This document shows positions 25,924 to 34,655 of a stretch of DNA of 64,000 nt, one piece after another. The notes under the pieces are model-generated. The model was not told where the DNA came from and searched no databases. It saw only the letters and a list, made by a program, of their open reading frames with translations. This DNA is from Alphaproteobacteria bacterium (GTDB lineage: Bacteria > Pseudomonadota > Alphaproteobacteria > Rhodobacterales > Rhodobacteraceae). Made by a program: the position numbers and the translations under genes. The stretch lies in the NCBI GenBank assembly GCA_030425925.1, contig JAUHZO010000015.1, forward strand, positions 1 to 64,000. Direction: 5' to 3'. The stretch's first letter is position 1. The number at the start of each line of letters is the position of its first letter.

Positions 25924-26535
25924 TCAATGCAGACCGATGCGGCGGATCACCGTGGCCAGCATCAGCCGGGCATCAAGGCAGACATTGCGCCGCGCGGCAT
26001 AGATCAGGTCCAGCCGCGCCTTGCGAGGAATGCAGCGGCGGCAATAGACCGCTTCGGTTTCGTCGGCATCCCGGCACGGTGCCAGAAGGCGTTCTTCGGT
26101 GCGGTGAAAGGCCAGCGTTGCAAGACCCGTCACCCCGGGCCGCGACTGCAGCACGTGGGCATAAAGATCCGGAAACATCTCGACATAGCGGCGCAGCGGC
26201 GGGCGCGGGCCGACAAAGCTCATGTCGCCGCGCAGGATGTTGACCAGTTGCGGCAATTCGTCCAGCCGGTGGCGGCGCAGAAAGGCACCGGTCCGCGTGA
26301 TGCGCGACGTCTTGTCCCCGCCCGAGACGCCCCGATCCGTGCGGTCCGGCGTCATCGTGCGGAACTTCCACAGGTGGAAGGATTGGTCCTGCGTCTTCAT
26401 GCGTTCCGACACATAAAGCACCGGACGGCCGTCGCGGACCAGGATCCATAGGGCGACGCCAAGGATCAGCGGCGTCAGCAGGATCAACAGAAGCGCCGCG
26501 CAGATCACGTCGAGAGCCCGTTTTGCAGGTGTCAT
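25924..26535 (-). CDS. Undecaprenyl-phosphate sugar-1-phosphate transferase
   Basis: A 203-residue bacterial sugar transferase (WcaJ/PglC/ExoY catalytic family) that starts a lipid-linked polysaccharide. One N-terminal hydrophobic segment is present (about 7-29); signature motifs are LWKFRTM, HRLDELPQLVNILRGDMSFVG and PRPPLRRYVEMF. ATG 26535 gives a standard monotopic length; upstream extension to 26769 would run into the epimerase gene. A Cys-rich patch, CRDADETEAVYCRRC, follows the catalytic region. Overlap with the upstream epimerase gene (4 bp) indicates one operon. Confidence 0.92.
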   Translation of the reverse strand: MTPAKRALDVICAALLLILLTPLILGVALWILVRDGRPVLYVSERMKTQDQSFHLWKFRTMTPDRTDRGVSGGDKTSRITRTGAFLRRHRLDELPQLVNILRGDMSFVGPRPPLRRYVEMFPDLYAHVLQSRPGVTGLATLAFHRTEERLLAPCRDADETEAVYCRRCIPRKARLDLIYAARRNVCLDARLMLATVIRRIGLH

Positions 26536-27362
26536 GGCCAGACCCCGCTGCGCCTTGCGTCGGACACGAGATGCTCGGCATCGGCGGCATGAGGTGGCAG
26601 CGGGCAGAGAGCGGACAGGCGTGTCGTGTCCAGCGCCACACGCTGCAACGCGGTTTGCGGGGCCGGACGCCAGATCAGACCGGCACCCGCAGCCCTGACC
26701 AGTGCCTGCATGTCGGTGGGCGCGGGTGCTGCAACGTTCACGATACGGGGCGGGGAAGCGGTCAGGCAAAGACAGCGGATCACCTGCGCCAGATCACCGG
26801 GTGCGATGTAGCTGCGCGCGGGGCCCTGTCCGTCGGCAAATCGGTCCAGCGTGATTTCGGCCCCTTCGCGCAGATTGGCAAAGAGACTGTCGGCCCCGGC
26901 CACATTGCCGATGCGCATCACGATCTGGTCCACAGCACCTTGGGCAGCCAGAACATGATCCTCCATCCGGCACTTGGACTGGCCGTAGGCAGCGACGGGC
27001 GCGGTTTCCGTGTCTTCGTGCAGCCAGCCTGATGCGGGGCCATAGACCGCCGCGCTGGAGGCGTGCAGAACCCGCGACGCGCCGATGGCCCGAGCGATGG
27101 CGATGGCCTCGTCCGCAAGCGTGACATTCGCCTGCATCGCCTCGGCGGAACCGCGGGTCACACCCCAGAGCGCCAGAACCGCGTGGGCCCGGGGCAGCAC
27201 GCCAGGCGGGTCCCCCGGGGCCCAGGTGACATCCGCCCCCGGTTGTCGCGACACCGCGATGATCTGCAGGTCCGGGAACGGCCAGACAGTACGCAGCATT
27301 CTGCCAAGTTTTCCACAAGATCCCAGCATGAGAACCCTGGAAATCTGCGGTGTTGCTGCCAC
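26532..27362 (-). CDS. NAD-dependent epimerase/dehydratase-like nucleotide-sugar enzyme
   Basis: About 276 residues of Rossmann-fold, extended-SDR type. The nucleotide-binding motif is LGSCGKLG; a catalytic-like Ser (LHASSAAVYG) and YGQSK follow, with Y and K in the usual YxxxK arrangement. It probably changes a nucleotide sugar for the adjacent transferase. GTG 27362 with GGAG upstream keeps beta-strand 1 (RVLMLG) intact; ATG 27329 would cut it. Upstream extension beyond 27362 overlaps the divergent exporter gene and is rejected. Substrate is unknown. Confidence 0.82.
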   Translation of the reverse strand: MAATPQISRVLMLGSCGKLGRMLRTVWPFPDLQIIAVSRQPGADVTWAPGDPPGVLPRAHAVLALWGVTRGSAEAMQANVTLADEAIAIARAIGASRVLHASSAAVYGPASGWLHEDTETAPVAAYGQSKCRMEDHVLAAQGAVDQIVMRIGNVAGADSLFANLREGAEITLDRFADGQGPARSYIAPGDLAQVIRCLCLTASPPRIVNVAAPAPTDMQALVRAAGAGLIWRPAPQTALQRVALDTTRLSALCPLPPHAADAEHLVSDARRSGVWP

Positions 27363-27465
27363 GGTCTGGCTCCAATCTTGTTTTCCTGACGCACCGGTCT
27401 GTCTAACAGCCTGTGAAGTGGCTACAAAGACGAAAACATACGAAGAGACTGTCGGGGAACACAGT

Positions 27466-28584
27466 GTGAGACCGAACATCCGAATTGCCGCCATCCTGTT
27501 GGCGTTCCTGGCCCTTTCGGCCTGCAGCCTGCCGCGCGGCGCCGCGCTGCAATCCGAGGTGCTGAAGGAACAGGATGCAACCTATCCGACATTCCAGGTG
27601 GTGCAGGTGACCCGGGCCAACGTGCCCTCGATCGCGCGCTGGCCGGCCACCGGGTGGCACGGGCATTTCCACTGGCCCAACACGTCGGAAGGCTCCGACG
27701 CGTCGGTGATCCGCACCGGCGACTCGGTGGACGTCACGATCTGGGACAGCCAGGAAAACTCGCTGATCACCAATCCGGGGCAGAAATTCACCCGCCTGGA
27801 AGGTGTCGAGGTCGGCACCGACGGTGCGATCTTCCTGCCTTATGTCAACCGCGTGACGATCCGTGGTCTGACCCCGGCCGGGGCCCGCGCGCGGGTACAG
27901 GCGCGGCTGGAATCGATTGTGCCCTCGGCGCAGGTGCAGCTGAGCCTGCAGCAGGGGCGGCTGAGCTCGGTGGATGCCGTCAGTGGCGTGGCGAGCCCGG
28001 GTTCGTATACGATGCCGTCGCGCAACTACAAGATCCTGAACCTTCTGGCGGATGCCGGCGGCATTCCCAACAGCCTGCGCAACCCGCGCGTCAAGCTGCT
28101 GCGGGGCAAGCACACCTATTCGATTTCGGCCAAGGAACTTTACAAGAGCGGGCACAAGAACGCGCTGCTGCATCCAAAAGACGCCGTCATCGTCGAAGAG
28201 GACGACCGTGCCTTCATCGCCCTGGGGGCCTCGGGGACCGAAGACCTGGTGTATTTTCCCAAGGACCGGCTGAACGCGCTGGAGGCGCTTTCGCTGATGG
28301 GCGGTCTGAACGACGCGCGGGCCGACCCGCAGGGCGTTCTGGTGCTGCGCGAATACCCGGTCAGCAAGCTGCGCCCCGACGGCTCGGGCCCGAAGCTGCA
28401 GCAGGTGGTGTTCACCTTTGATCTGACCACGGCAGACGGCCTGTTTGCCGCGCGCAATTTCGACATCTATCCCGACGACACCGTACTGGCGACGGAAAGC
28501 CCGGTCACCAAGACCCAGACGGTGTTCCAGCTGGTGGGCTCTATCTTCGGTCTGGGCGCACAGGCCGCGGCATTGTCGCGCTGA
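27466..28584 (+). CDS. Wza/OPX-family polysaccharide export lipoprotein
   Basis: About 372 residues. A signal peptide with lipobox LSAC is followed by the polysaccharide-export domain (residues about 75-165; RTGDSVDVTIWDSQENSL, EVGTDGAIFLPYVNRVTI) and SLBB-like domains (SGVASPGSYTMPS, GGLNDARADPQGVLVLREY). It would form the outer-membrane channel for exopolysaccharide. The GTG at 27466 follows a GGGGA site; longer in-frame ORFs to the left lie opposite the epimerase gene. The 103-bp gap to that gene holds the divergent promoters. Ends 20 bp before a strong bidirectional terminator. Confidence 0.9.
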   Translation: MRPNIRIAAILLAFLALSACSLPRGAALQSEVLKEQDATYPTFQVVQVTRANVPSIARWPATGWHGHFHWPNTSEGSDASVIRTGDSVDVTIWDSQENSLITNPGQKFTRLEGVEVGTDGAIFLPYVNRVTIRGLTPAGARARVQARLESIVPSAQVQLSLQQGRLSSVDAVSGVASPGSYTMPSRNYKILNLLADAGGIPNSLRNPRVKLLRGKHTYSISAKELYKSGHKNALLHPKDAVIVEEDDRAFIALGASGTEDLVYFPKDRLNALEALSLMGGLNDARADPQGVLVLREYPVSKLRPDGSGPKLQQVVFTFDLTTADGLFAARNFDIYPDDTVLATESPVTKTQTVFQLVGSIFGLGAQAAALSR

Positions 28585-28604
28585 CACGCTTTCGACCGGC
28601 CATG

Positions 28605-28637
28605 AAAAAGGGCGCGCCTGACGGCACGCCCTGTTTT
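28605..28637. terminator. Bidirectional rho-independent terminator
   Basis: AAAAA (28605-28609) precedes GGGCGCGCC-TGAC-GGCACGCCC (28610-28631), a 9-bp stem with one C-A mismatch, and TGTTTT follows. The T-run on the plus strand serves the exporter gene; the complementary run on the minus strand serves the cytochrome gene. Confidence 0.9.
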
Positions 28638-28654
28638 CGTGGATCGCGGTGCGA

Positions 28655-29095
28655 TCAGTTGGTCATTTCCGGGCCCACCGAGACCAGATAGGCGTAGACG
28701 TCTTCCATGCCCTTGCGCAGGCGAAAAGACATCTTGGACCGCGCGCCGCTGTCGTCAAGATACTCGGCCAGGAATGCCTTGGGGTCCTGGACATAGGTGA
28801 CAAAGGTTTCTTCGTCCCAGACCAGACCGGCTTCACCCGCAGCCACCAGCGAGTCGCCATAGCTGAAACCCTCGACCGTACCCGCCTGGCGGCCGATGAC
28901 GCCGTAGAGGTTCGGGCCGGTCTTGCCGCCGCGCACGATCGTGTTGCCTTCGGCATCTTCGATCATGTGGCACGACTTGCACTTGTTGAACTCGCGCTCG
29001 CCCGCGGCGGCGTCGCCGGAGCCGGCATGCGAGTCGGCAAAGGCCGCGGTGCCCAGCGCGGCGGCTGTGAGGATCGAAACGATCTGAAGTTTCAT
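28655..29095 (-). CDS. Periplasmic c-type cytochrome (cytochrome c2-like)
   Basis: 146 residues with a signal peptide (about 1-21, ending AFA). The haem-binding motif is CKSCH (Cys 39, Cys 42, His 43), and a Met in SKMSFRL is the likely sixth ligand. GGKTGPNLYGVIGRQAG is typical of class I cytochromes of the c2/c550 type, which carry electrons from the bc1 complex to oxidases or a photosynthetic centre. ATG 29095 behind AGGAG is preferred to the ATG nine bases upstream. It is a single-gene unit, convergent with the exporter gene. Confidence 0.92.
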   Translation of the reverse strand: MKLQIVSILTAAALGTAAFADSHAGSGDAAAGEREFNKCKSCHMIEDAEGNTIVRGGKTGPNLYGVIGRQAGTVEGFSYGDSLVAAGEAGLVWDEETFVTYVQDPKAFLAEYLDDSGARSKMSFRLRKGMEDVYAYLVSVGPEMTN

Positions 29096-29274
29096 GTCTT
29101 CCATCTCCTGAATGCGGTTTCCCGGGTGGAACGTAGCGCGACACCGTCAAGGTCAACAACATCAAAGGCAGCGCAGGACGAGCAAGTTTCTGCGACTTTC
29201 GCATCGAACCGGCAGACGATTGCCCGTTTGAATGGCTCTTGCGGTATTCCGGCGGGCAGGACATAGCCCGTGGC

Positions 29275-30495
29275 ATGAGTCTGCAGCGCTTCCTTGTCGA
29301 CAATGCCCGCTGGCTGAGCGCCGGTGCGCTGATGACCTTGCTGTCGAGCTTCGGGCAGACCTTCTTCATTTCGATCTTCGCCGGGAAGATCAGCGAAGGG
29401 TTCGGGCTGAGCCTGGGCATGTGGGGCGGCATCTACACGCTGGGCACCGGGGCTTCGGCCATCGTGATGATCTGGGCGGGGGGCCTGACGGACCGATTCC
29501 GGTCGCGCAGTCTTGGCACCGGGGTTCTGCTGCTGCTGGCGGCGTCCTGCCTGTTCATGGCGCTCAACCCGTTTGCGGCGCTGCTGCCGCTGGTCATTTT
29601 CTCGCTGCGCTTTTGCGGTCAGGGGATGATGAGCCACATTGCCGTCGTCTCGATGTCGCGCTGGTTCGTGGCCACGCGGGGTCGGGCACTGTCGGTGGCC
29701 GGGCTTGGATTCGCGGCGGGAGAGGCGGTGCTGCCGGTGCTGTTCGTCGCCCTGATGCTGGTGGTGGACTGGCGCTGGCTGTGGGTGGCCGCGGCACTGG
29801 TGGCGGTGCTGGCGATCCTCCCGCTGCGTCTGTTGCTGACCGAAGAGCGCACACCCCAGAGCCATGCCGCGACGGATCATGCCACGGGCATGTCGGGGCG
29901 GCACTGGACGCGGATGGAGATGCTGCGGCACGAATTGTTCTGGTTCATGGTGCCGGCAGTTCTGGGGCCCGCGGCGTTCAACACCGCGTTCTTTTTCTTC
30001 CAGGTGCATTTTGCCACGGTCAAGGGCTATCAGCATCTGGACCTTGTGGCGCTGTTTCCGGTTTATACCGCGCTGTCGGTCGCGGCGATGGTGGTGTCGG
30101 GCTGGCTGCTGGACCGGTTCGGCACGGCCCGCCTGATCCCATGGTTCCAGGTTCCGATGATTCTGGGGTTCGTCATTTTTTCGCAGGGCGAAAGCCTTTG
30201 GGTCACCCTGTTCGGCCTGATGGTGATCGCGCTGACCACGGGGGCGAATGCGACCCTGCCCAATGCCTTCTGGGCCGAGTTCTACGGCACGCGGCATCTG
30301 GGGGCGATCAAGGCGATGGCCGCGGCGGTGATGGTCTTTGGTTCCGCCATCGGGCCGGGGCTGGTGGGGATGCTGCTGGACCTGGGTGTGGGGATCGAGA
30401 CGCAATACCTGGGGATTGCGCTCTACTTTGTCTTTACCAGCGCGATGATGGCGGTGGGACTGGCACGGACAGGACGGGCGGCAGGGGTTGCCTGA
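29275..30495 (+). CDS. Major facilitator superfamily transporter
   Basis: 406 residues with about twelve hydrophobic membrane segments. Visible MFS features include the loop 2-3 pattern GGLTDRFRSRSLGTG and, after segment 6, a cytoplasmic loop containing LLLTEERTPQS. Substrate is not evident; no binding-site signature of a known class could be read. ATG 29275 (MSLQRFLVDN) is preferred to the earlier TTG at 29239, with AGGAC 12 bp upstream as a weak ribosome site. It ends next to a small hairpin and a convergent Smr gene. Confidence 0.85.
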   Translation: MSLQRFLVDNARWLSAGALMTLLSSFGQTFFISIFAGKISEGFGLSLGMWGGIYTLGTGASAIVMIWAGGLTDRFRSRSLGTGVLLLLAASCLFMALNPFAALLPLVIFSLRFCGQGMMSHIAVVSMSRWFVATRGRALSVAGLGFAAGEAVLPVLFVALMLVVDWRWLWVAAALVAVLAILPLRLLLTEERTPQSHAATDHATGMSGRHWTRMEMLRHELFWFMVPAVLGPAAFNTAFFFFQVHFATVKGYQHLDLVALFPVYTALSVAAMVVSGWLLDRFGTARLIPWFQVPMILGFVIFSQGESLWVTLFGLMVIALTTGANATLPNAFWAEFYGTRHLGAIKAMAAAVMVFGSAIGPGLVGMLLDLGVGIETQYLGIALYFVFTSAMMAVGLARTGRAAGVA

Positions 30496-30496
30496 C

Positions 30497-30511
30497 GGGC
30501 TGCGCAAGCCC
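30497..30511. terminator. Small hairpin between convergent genes
   Basis: GGGCT-gcgca-AGCCC lies immediately after the MFS stop, before the convergent smr gene. It has a 5-bp stem and no long T-run, so only weak terminator activity is expected. Confidence 0.4.
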
Positions 30512-30513
30512 TC

Positions 30514-31113
30514 TCAGCGGCGCCGGCGCAGATAGACGTAATACGCGCCATCGCCGCCATGTTTCTGATGCGCCGGCGTGATCTGGAGAATGGCCTGCCC
30601 CACGGGCGGCATCCGTAGCCAGTGCGGCACCTGCGCGCGCAAGACACCTCGGCGGCGCGGGGCGGGATCATAGGGGTCGTCGCCGCTTCCCTTGCCGGTG
30701 ATCACCAGAACCATGCGGTGCCCGTGCGAAACGGCGTTCAGCACGAATCGGATCAGCGCCGGGTGTGCCTGTTCGAGGGTCATGCCGTGCAGGTCGATAC
30801 GGGCATCGGGGGACAGCTTGCCGCGTTTCATCCGGGCAAACGTCCGCGCGTCCATGTGCACGGGATCGCGGCGCAGGCGCTGATGTGTGGGTTCTGGCGG
30901 GTGCCAGGTTTGCGACTGCTCGGGGCCTGTCCTGGCACCGATGCGGAAGGGCGGCACCGGATCGGGGGCTGGCGGACCGGGCGGGGGGGATGGATCGGCC
31001 TTGGTGGGCGGTTTTACCGGGGACGGGGCATTGCGCCTGGCCAGGGGATCCGCCGTTCGGGCCACCTGGTTCCAGAGATCGAGTTCCTCCGGTCGCAGGC
31101 GCCGCCGGGTCAT
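30514..31113 (-). CDS. Smr-domain protein
   Basis: 199 residues. The C-terminal half is a Smr (small MutS-related) domain: IDLHGMTLEQAHPALIRFV (residues about 105-123), LVITGKGSG and HGGDGAYYVYLRR. Smr domains are nucleases or nucleic-acid binders linked to RNA quality control or recombination; the HGM and TGKG motifs are present. A Pro-rich, disordered stretch (about 30-60) separates an N-terminal helix. The gene overlaps mltA (ATGA) and is third of the Tim44-mltA-smr operon. Confidence 0.93.
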   Translation of the reverse strand: MTRRRLRPEELDLWNQVARTADPLARRNAPSPVKPPTKADPSPPPGPPAPDPVPPFRIGARTGPEQSQTWHPPEPTHQRLRRDPVHMDARTFARMKRGKLSPDARIDLHGMTLEQAHPALIRFVLNAVSHGHRMVLVITGKGSGDDPYDPAPRRRGVLRAQVPHWLRMPPVGQAILQITPAHQKHGGDGAYYVYLRRRR

Positions 31114-32150
31114 AACACGCCTTCGGGCAGCAGGGCGTAGGCGCGCTGGATCGGCATCAGCACCACGAGACGGCCCGGATCCTTGATGCGGCCCGCCACG
31201 CGTCCGGCCTCGTCCCCGGTGCCGATGAAGATGTCGGCGCGCTGTGCGCCCTTGATGGCAGAGCCGGTGTCCTGGGCAATCATCAGGCGGTTGAGCGGGT
31301 TTCGACCCTGTTTTTCGATCCAGACGGGGGCGCCTAGGGGGATGAAGGCCGGATCGACCGCGATGGAGCGCATCGCGGTGATGGACCGGTTCATGGCTCC
31401 CAGCGGCCCGCGATCGGCCGGCACTTCGCTGACCTCGCGGAAAAAGACGTAGGAGGCGTTGTGGAACAGAAGCTCTTGCCCCTGTATCGGGTTGCGGCGG
31501 ACCCAGTTCTTGATCACGTCGGCAGAAACCTGATGCAGGTTGTAGACGCCGCGGCGCACCAGCTCCTGGCCGATGGAACTGTAATTGTGCCCGTTGGCCC
31601 CGCCATAACCGACACGGATGAACCGGCCATCGGGAAGTCGGATGCGGCCGGACCCCTGGATCTGCAGGAAGAACAGCTCCACCGGATCGTCGACCCAGGC
31701 GATTTCAAGACCGCGCCCATCCATTATGCCCGAGGTGAGGATTTCCCGCCGGGTCAGCCAGGGTCGGGTGGCGCGGGCCTCTGGCGGCATCTTGTAGAGG
31801 GGGTAGCGGTAGCGGCCCGAGGGGGAGAGCGCGCCGTCGAGTTCCGGTTCGAAATAGCCGGTGAACAGCCCGTCCCTGCCGTCGGACATCAGGACGGGGC
31901 GAAACAACAGTTCAAAGAACTGGCGGGCGTCCGGCGCGTCACGGGCGACATTGCAGAGCGCGGTCCAGTCGGGATCGTCGAAATCGCCGCAGGTGTTGAG
32001 GAACACACCAAGCGCGGCGGCATGATCGTCTTCGGCCCAGCCTGGAAGGTCCTCGAACCCGAGAATGGTATAGGTGGTCTGGGCGACGGCACCGAACTGG
32101 TTTGTCATGACGGATACGGCGAACGCAAGCGCGGCAAGGAAACGGGTCAT
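31110..32150 (-). CDS. mltA: Membrane-bound lytic murein transglycosylase A
   Basis: 346 residues, exported (N-terminal signal of about 18-23 residues). The MltA domain includes DGLFTGYFEPELDGALSPSG and GLEIAWVDDPVELFFLQIQG, and the C-terminal 3D domain contains AQDTGSAIKGAQRADIFIG with the conserved Asp residues. It cleaves peptidoglycan glycosidic bonds with formation of anhydro ends. No clear lipobox Cys is visible, unlike E. coli MltA, so it may be periplasmic. It overlaps both neighbours by 4 bp. Confidence 0.94.
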   Translation of the reverse strand: MTRFLAALAFAVSVMTNQFGAVAQTTYTILGFEDLPGWAEDDHAAALGVFLNTCGDFDDPDWTALCNVARDAPDARQFFELLFRPVLMSDGRDGLFTGYFEPELDGALSPSGRYRYPLYKMPPEARATRPWLTRREILTSGIMDGRGLEIAWVDDPVELFFLQIQGSGRIRLPDGRFIRVGYGGANGHNYSSIGQELVRRGVYNLHQVSADVIKNWVRRNPIQGQELLFHNASYVFFREVSEVPADRGPLGAMNRSITAMRSIAVDPAFIPLGAPVWIEKQGRNPLNRLMIAQDTGSAIKGAQRADIFIGTGDEAGRVAGRIKDPGRLVVLMPIQRAYALLPEGVL

Positions 32151-32806
32151 TCGTCCGTGGCGACCAGCTCCCAGTTGGGATCGTCACTGCCCATGTTGCG
32201 TGCGTAGGTCCAGATGTCCTTCTGGCGTTTGACCGAGGTGGCCGAGCCTTCGATGATCTCGCCTTCGGCGTTTTTGACCACCGAGGTCAGTTCGCCGACA
32301 TACCGCACCGTAATTTCGGCAATCCGCGCATCGGGATCGAAGCTCGCACCGGTCAGGGTGATTTCCCGGACGCCGACAAACTCTGCCTCGATCGTCAGCC
32401 CCTGTTCTTTGCGGTGGGCCACAACCTCGGCAAAGGTTGCGTAGACGTCGTCGGCAAGGAACGGTTTGAGATCCTCGATCTCTCCGCGTTCGAAGCCCAT
32501 CAGGATCATTTCGTACGCGCCACGGGCACCGGAAAGGAATTCAGCCACCGAGAAGGACGGTTCATGCCGCTTCATCTCGGCCAGGGCGGCGGCCGCGTCG
32601 GAGCCTTCGTCGACATGGTCGATGATGTCGTAATCCGGACCGCCTTCGATCACCTCGAAATCGCGCCGCGGCGCGCTGCGGCCCGCAGGCGCGTTGGCGG
32701 GCGGCTTTTCAAAGCCTTCGCGGCTGCCAAGGACACTGCGCAACCGCAGGACAAGGAAGATGGCTATTCCGGCGAGGACCAGAAGCTGCACAAGGGAGGA
32801 GTTCAT
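32147..32806 (-). CDS. Tim44-like inner-membrane protein (TimA type)
   Basis: 219 residues with an N-terminal membrane anchor (MNSSLVQLLVLAGIAIFLVL) and a C-terminal Tim44/NTF2-like domain. The pattern FKPFLADDVYATFAEVV, ITLTGASFDPDARIAEITVRYVGELTSVV is typical of bacterial Tim44 homologues. Mitochondrial Tim44 tethers Hsp70 to the import channel; the bacterial role is not established. ATG 32806, 5 bp after AAGAGG, is chosen over GTG 32812. It is first of a three-gene operon and divergent from fxsA. Confidence 0.9.
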   Translation of the reverse strand: MNSSLVQLLVLAGIAIFLVLRLRSVLGSREGFEKPPANAPAGRSAPRRDFEVIEGGPDYDIIDHVDEGSDAAAALAEMKRHEPSFSVAEFLSGARGAYEMILMGFERGEIEDLKPFLADDVYATFAEVVAHRKEQGLTIEAEFVGVREITLTGASFDPDARIAEITVRYVGELTSVVKNAEGEIIEGSATSVKRQKDIWTYARNMGSDDPNWELVATDE

Positions 32807-32911
32807 CGGCACCTCTTGAAGGGGTGGTGTGGTATCGGGACACTTGCAGCCTTATGTAGGGGAGGGTCGCGGGCAAGTCCACCTGCGGACACTCTGCCAA
32901 GGGAGAAGATG

Positions 32912-33397
32912 ATGTGGCTTTTTCTGGCCTTTCTGGCCGTGCCCCTGATCGAGATCGCGCTTTTCATCCAGATCGGGGGCGTTATAGGGCTTTGGCCGAC
33001 GCTGGGCGTCGTGGTCCTGACGGCGGTTCTGGGCAGCTGGCTGGTGCGGGCGCAAGGCTTGCAGACGCTGGCCAGGCTGCGCCGTTCCTTCGAGGCGCTG
33101 GACGATCCCAGCGAACCGCTGGCGCATGGGGCGATGATCCTGTTTGCCGGGGCGCTGCTGCTGACGCCGGGATTCTTCACCGACGCCGTTGGCTTTGCCC
33201 TGCTGGTGCCCGGCGTTCGACAGGCCGTTCTGGTCCATGCACGCAAGCGGGTCCGGATGGCGCGGTTCGAGATGGGCACAGGCACCCCGCAAGACGCACA
33301 GCGTCCGGCACGGGACGAGGTGATCGATGGCGAGTTCAGCGAGGTCCCGCCGGAAAAGACCCCGAATCATCCCGGGTCGGGCTGGACTAGGCATTGA
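32912..33397 (+). CDS. fxsA: FxsA-family membrane protein
   Basis: 161 residues. The N-terminal part (MWLFLAFLAVPLIEIALF) and the central GAMILFAGALLLTPGFFTDAVG segment are the FxsA signature: small multi-pass inner-membrane protein, linked in E. coli to suppression of phage F exclusion. The C-terminus is charged and probably cytoplasmic. Two ATGs (32909, 32912) are in frame; 32912 has the better spacing (6 bp) to AGGGAG. It is 57 bp upstream of secB and in the same direction. Confidence 0.9.
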   Translation: MWLFLAFLAVPLIEIALFIQIGGVIGLWPTLGVVVLTAVLGSWLVRAQGLQTLARLRRSFEALDDPSEPLAHGAMILFAGALLLTPGFFTDAVGFALLVPGVRQAVLVHARKRVRMARFEMGTGTPQDAQRPARDEVIDGEFSEVPPEKTPNHPGSGWTRH

Positions 33398-33454
33398 GAG
33401 CCTTGATCTGCGCTGCTATGGCGGAGGCAGAGAATTTCAATCGGAGATCCGTTC

Positions 33455-33949
33455 ATGGCTGAAGCGGCAGAAAACGGCGCGGCACAAACCGCTGCGCAAC
33501 CCCCGAAGATGAATGTGCTGGCACAGTTCGTGCGGGACATGTCGTTCGAGAACATCCTGGCGCAGAAAGGGGCGACCGGCGAGGTCCAGCCTGACGTGCA
33601 GGTGCAGGTCAACCTGGACGCCAAGAAGCGGACGGCCGCCAACCAGTACGAAGTGATGATCAAGCTGAAGGTCGATTCCAAGAACAAGGGCAGCGACGAC
33701 CGGCTGTTCCTGCTGGAACTGGAGTATTCCGGCGTGTTCCTGATCGAGAACATCCCGGACGAGCAGATGCATCCCTACCTGCTGATCGAATGCCCGCGCA
33801 TGCTGTTCCCGTTTGTGCGCCGCATCGTGTCCGACGTGACCCGTGACGGCGGTTTTCCGCCGCTGAACCTGGAGACGATCGATTTCCTGGGTCTGTACCG
33901 TGCGGAACTGCAGCGCCGCCAGGCCGAAACGAAGACGGAAAACGCGTGA
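33455..33949 (+). CDS. secB: Protein-export chaperone SecB
   Basis: SecB, 164 residues, keeps precursor proteins unfolded and hands them to SecA. Family features are MNVLAQFVRDMSFENILAQK near the N-terminus, the ELEYSGVFLIENI strand, and PRMLFPFVRRIVSDVTRDGGFPPL. The C-terminus is charged. GGAG precedes the ATG. The adjacent dnaQ-coaE-aroE-maf block reads the other way and converges with secB; this order (secB, dnaQ, coaE, aroE, maf) is the conserved left flank of the alphaproteobacterial origin. Confidence 0.97.
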   Translation: MAEAAENGAAQTAAQPPKMNVLAQFVRDMSFENILAQKGATGEVQPDVQVQVNLDAKKRTAANQYEVMIKLKVDSKNKGSDDRLFLLELEYSGVFLIENIPDEQMHPYLLIECPRMLFPFVRRIVSDVTRDGGFPPLNLETIDFLGLYRAELQRRQAETKTENA

Positions 33950-33962
33950 CGGCGCGCGCGGC

Positions 33963-34655
33963 TCAGGTCTTGAGCCAGAGCGCCTCACCCCCAAGCTTTT
34001 CGACAAAGGCGGCGTGAGCCGCCTTTTCCTTTTCCGACAGGCGGGATGGCAGCGGGGCCGGGCGCGGCGCGGGACGCCAGCTGGTCTGCGCTCCGGTGCT
34101 GCGGTTCGTTTCGGAGGGACCGGACAGCGCAAAGTCGGGCTGCTTGCCACCGATGAGTTCCAGATAGACTTCGGCCAGGATTTCACTGTCGAGCAATGCG
34201 CCGTGCAGGGTGCGGGCGGAATTGTCGATGGCGAAGCGGCGGCAGAGGGCATCGAGCGAGGCCGGGCTTCCCGGGAAACGTCGGCGCGCGATGTCCAGGG
34301 TGTCGACGGCGATGTCGGGTGGCAGAAGCGGGCGGTTGGCCCAGCGCAGTTCGGCGTTGAGGAACTTCATGTCGAAGCTGGCATTGTGAATGACCAGCTT
34401 TGCGCCCCGGCCGACAAAGGCGAGGAAATCGTCGACAATGGCGGCAAAGACCGGCTTGTCGCGCAGGAAGTCATCCCCCAGACCGTGGACCTCGAATGCC
34501 TCTTGCGGCATGGCGCGTTCGGGGTTGATGTATTGGTGATAGGTTTGACCGGTAGGCACGTGGTTCCACAGCTCGACCGCGCCGATCTCGACGATACGGT
34601 CGCCGGTTTCGGGGTCAAACCCGGTTGTTTCGGTGTCGAGCACGATTTCACGCAT
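33963..34655 (-). CDS. dnaQ: DNA polymerase III epsilon subunit (proofreading exonuclease)
   Basis: DnaQ, 230 residues, is the 3'-5' proofreading subunit. ExoI motif is LDTETTG (D and E metal ligands), ExoII is [10 protein letters not shown], and ExoIII epsilon is [14 protein letters not shown] (His and Asp). The N-terminal start is ATG 34655; the in-frame extension to 34715 would overlap coaE. The gene overlaps coaE by 8 bp and ends in a small GGCTCA/TGAGCC inverted repeat (33960-33976). Confidence 0.96.
   Translation of the reverse strand: MREIVLDTETTGFDPETGDRIVEIGAVELWNHVPTGQTYHQYINPERAMPQEAFEVHGLGDDFLRDKPVFAAIVDDFLAFVGRGAKLVIHNASFDMKFLNAELRWANRPLLPPDIAVDTLDIARRRFPGSPASLDALCRRFAIDNSARTLHGALLDSEILAEVYLELIGGKQPDFALSGPSETNRSTGAQTSWRPAPRPAPLPSRLSEKEKAAHAAFVEKLGGEALWLKT

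Noticed and set aside
26532-27494. Longer epimerase start at 27494
   Set aside because: The extra residues lie opposite the exporter gene and do not look like a Rossmann N-terminus; GTG 27362 keeps the first strand and has a ribosome site.
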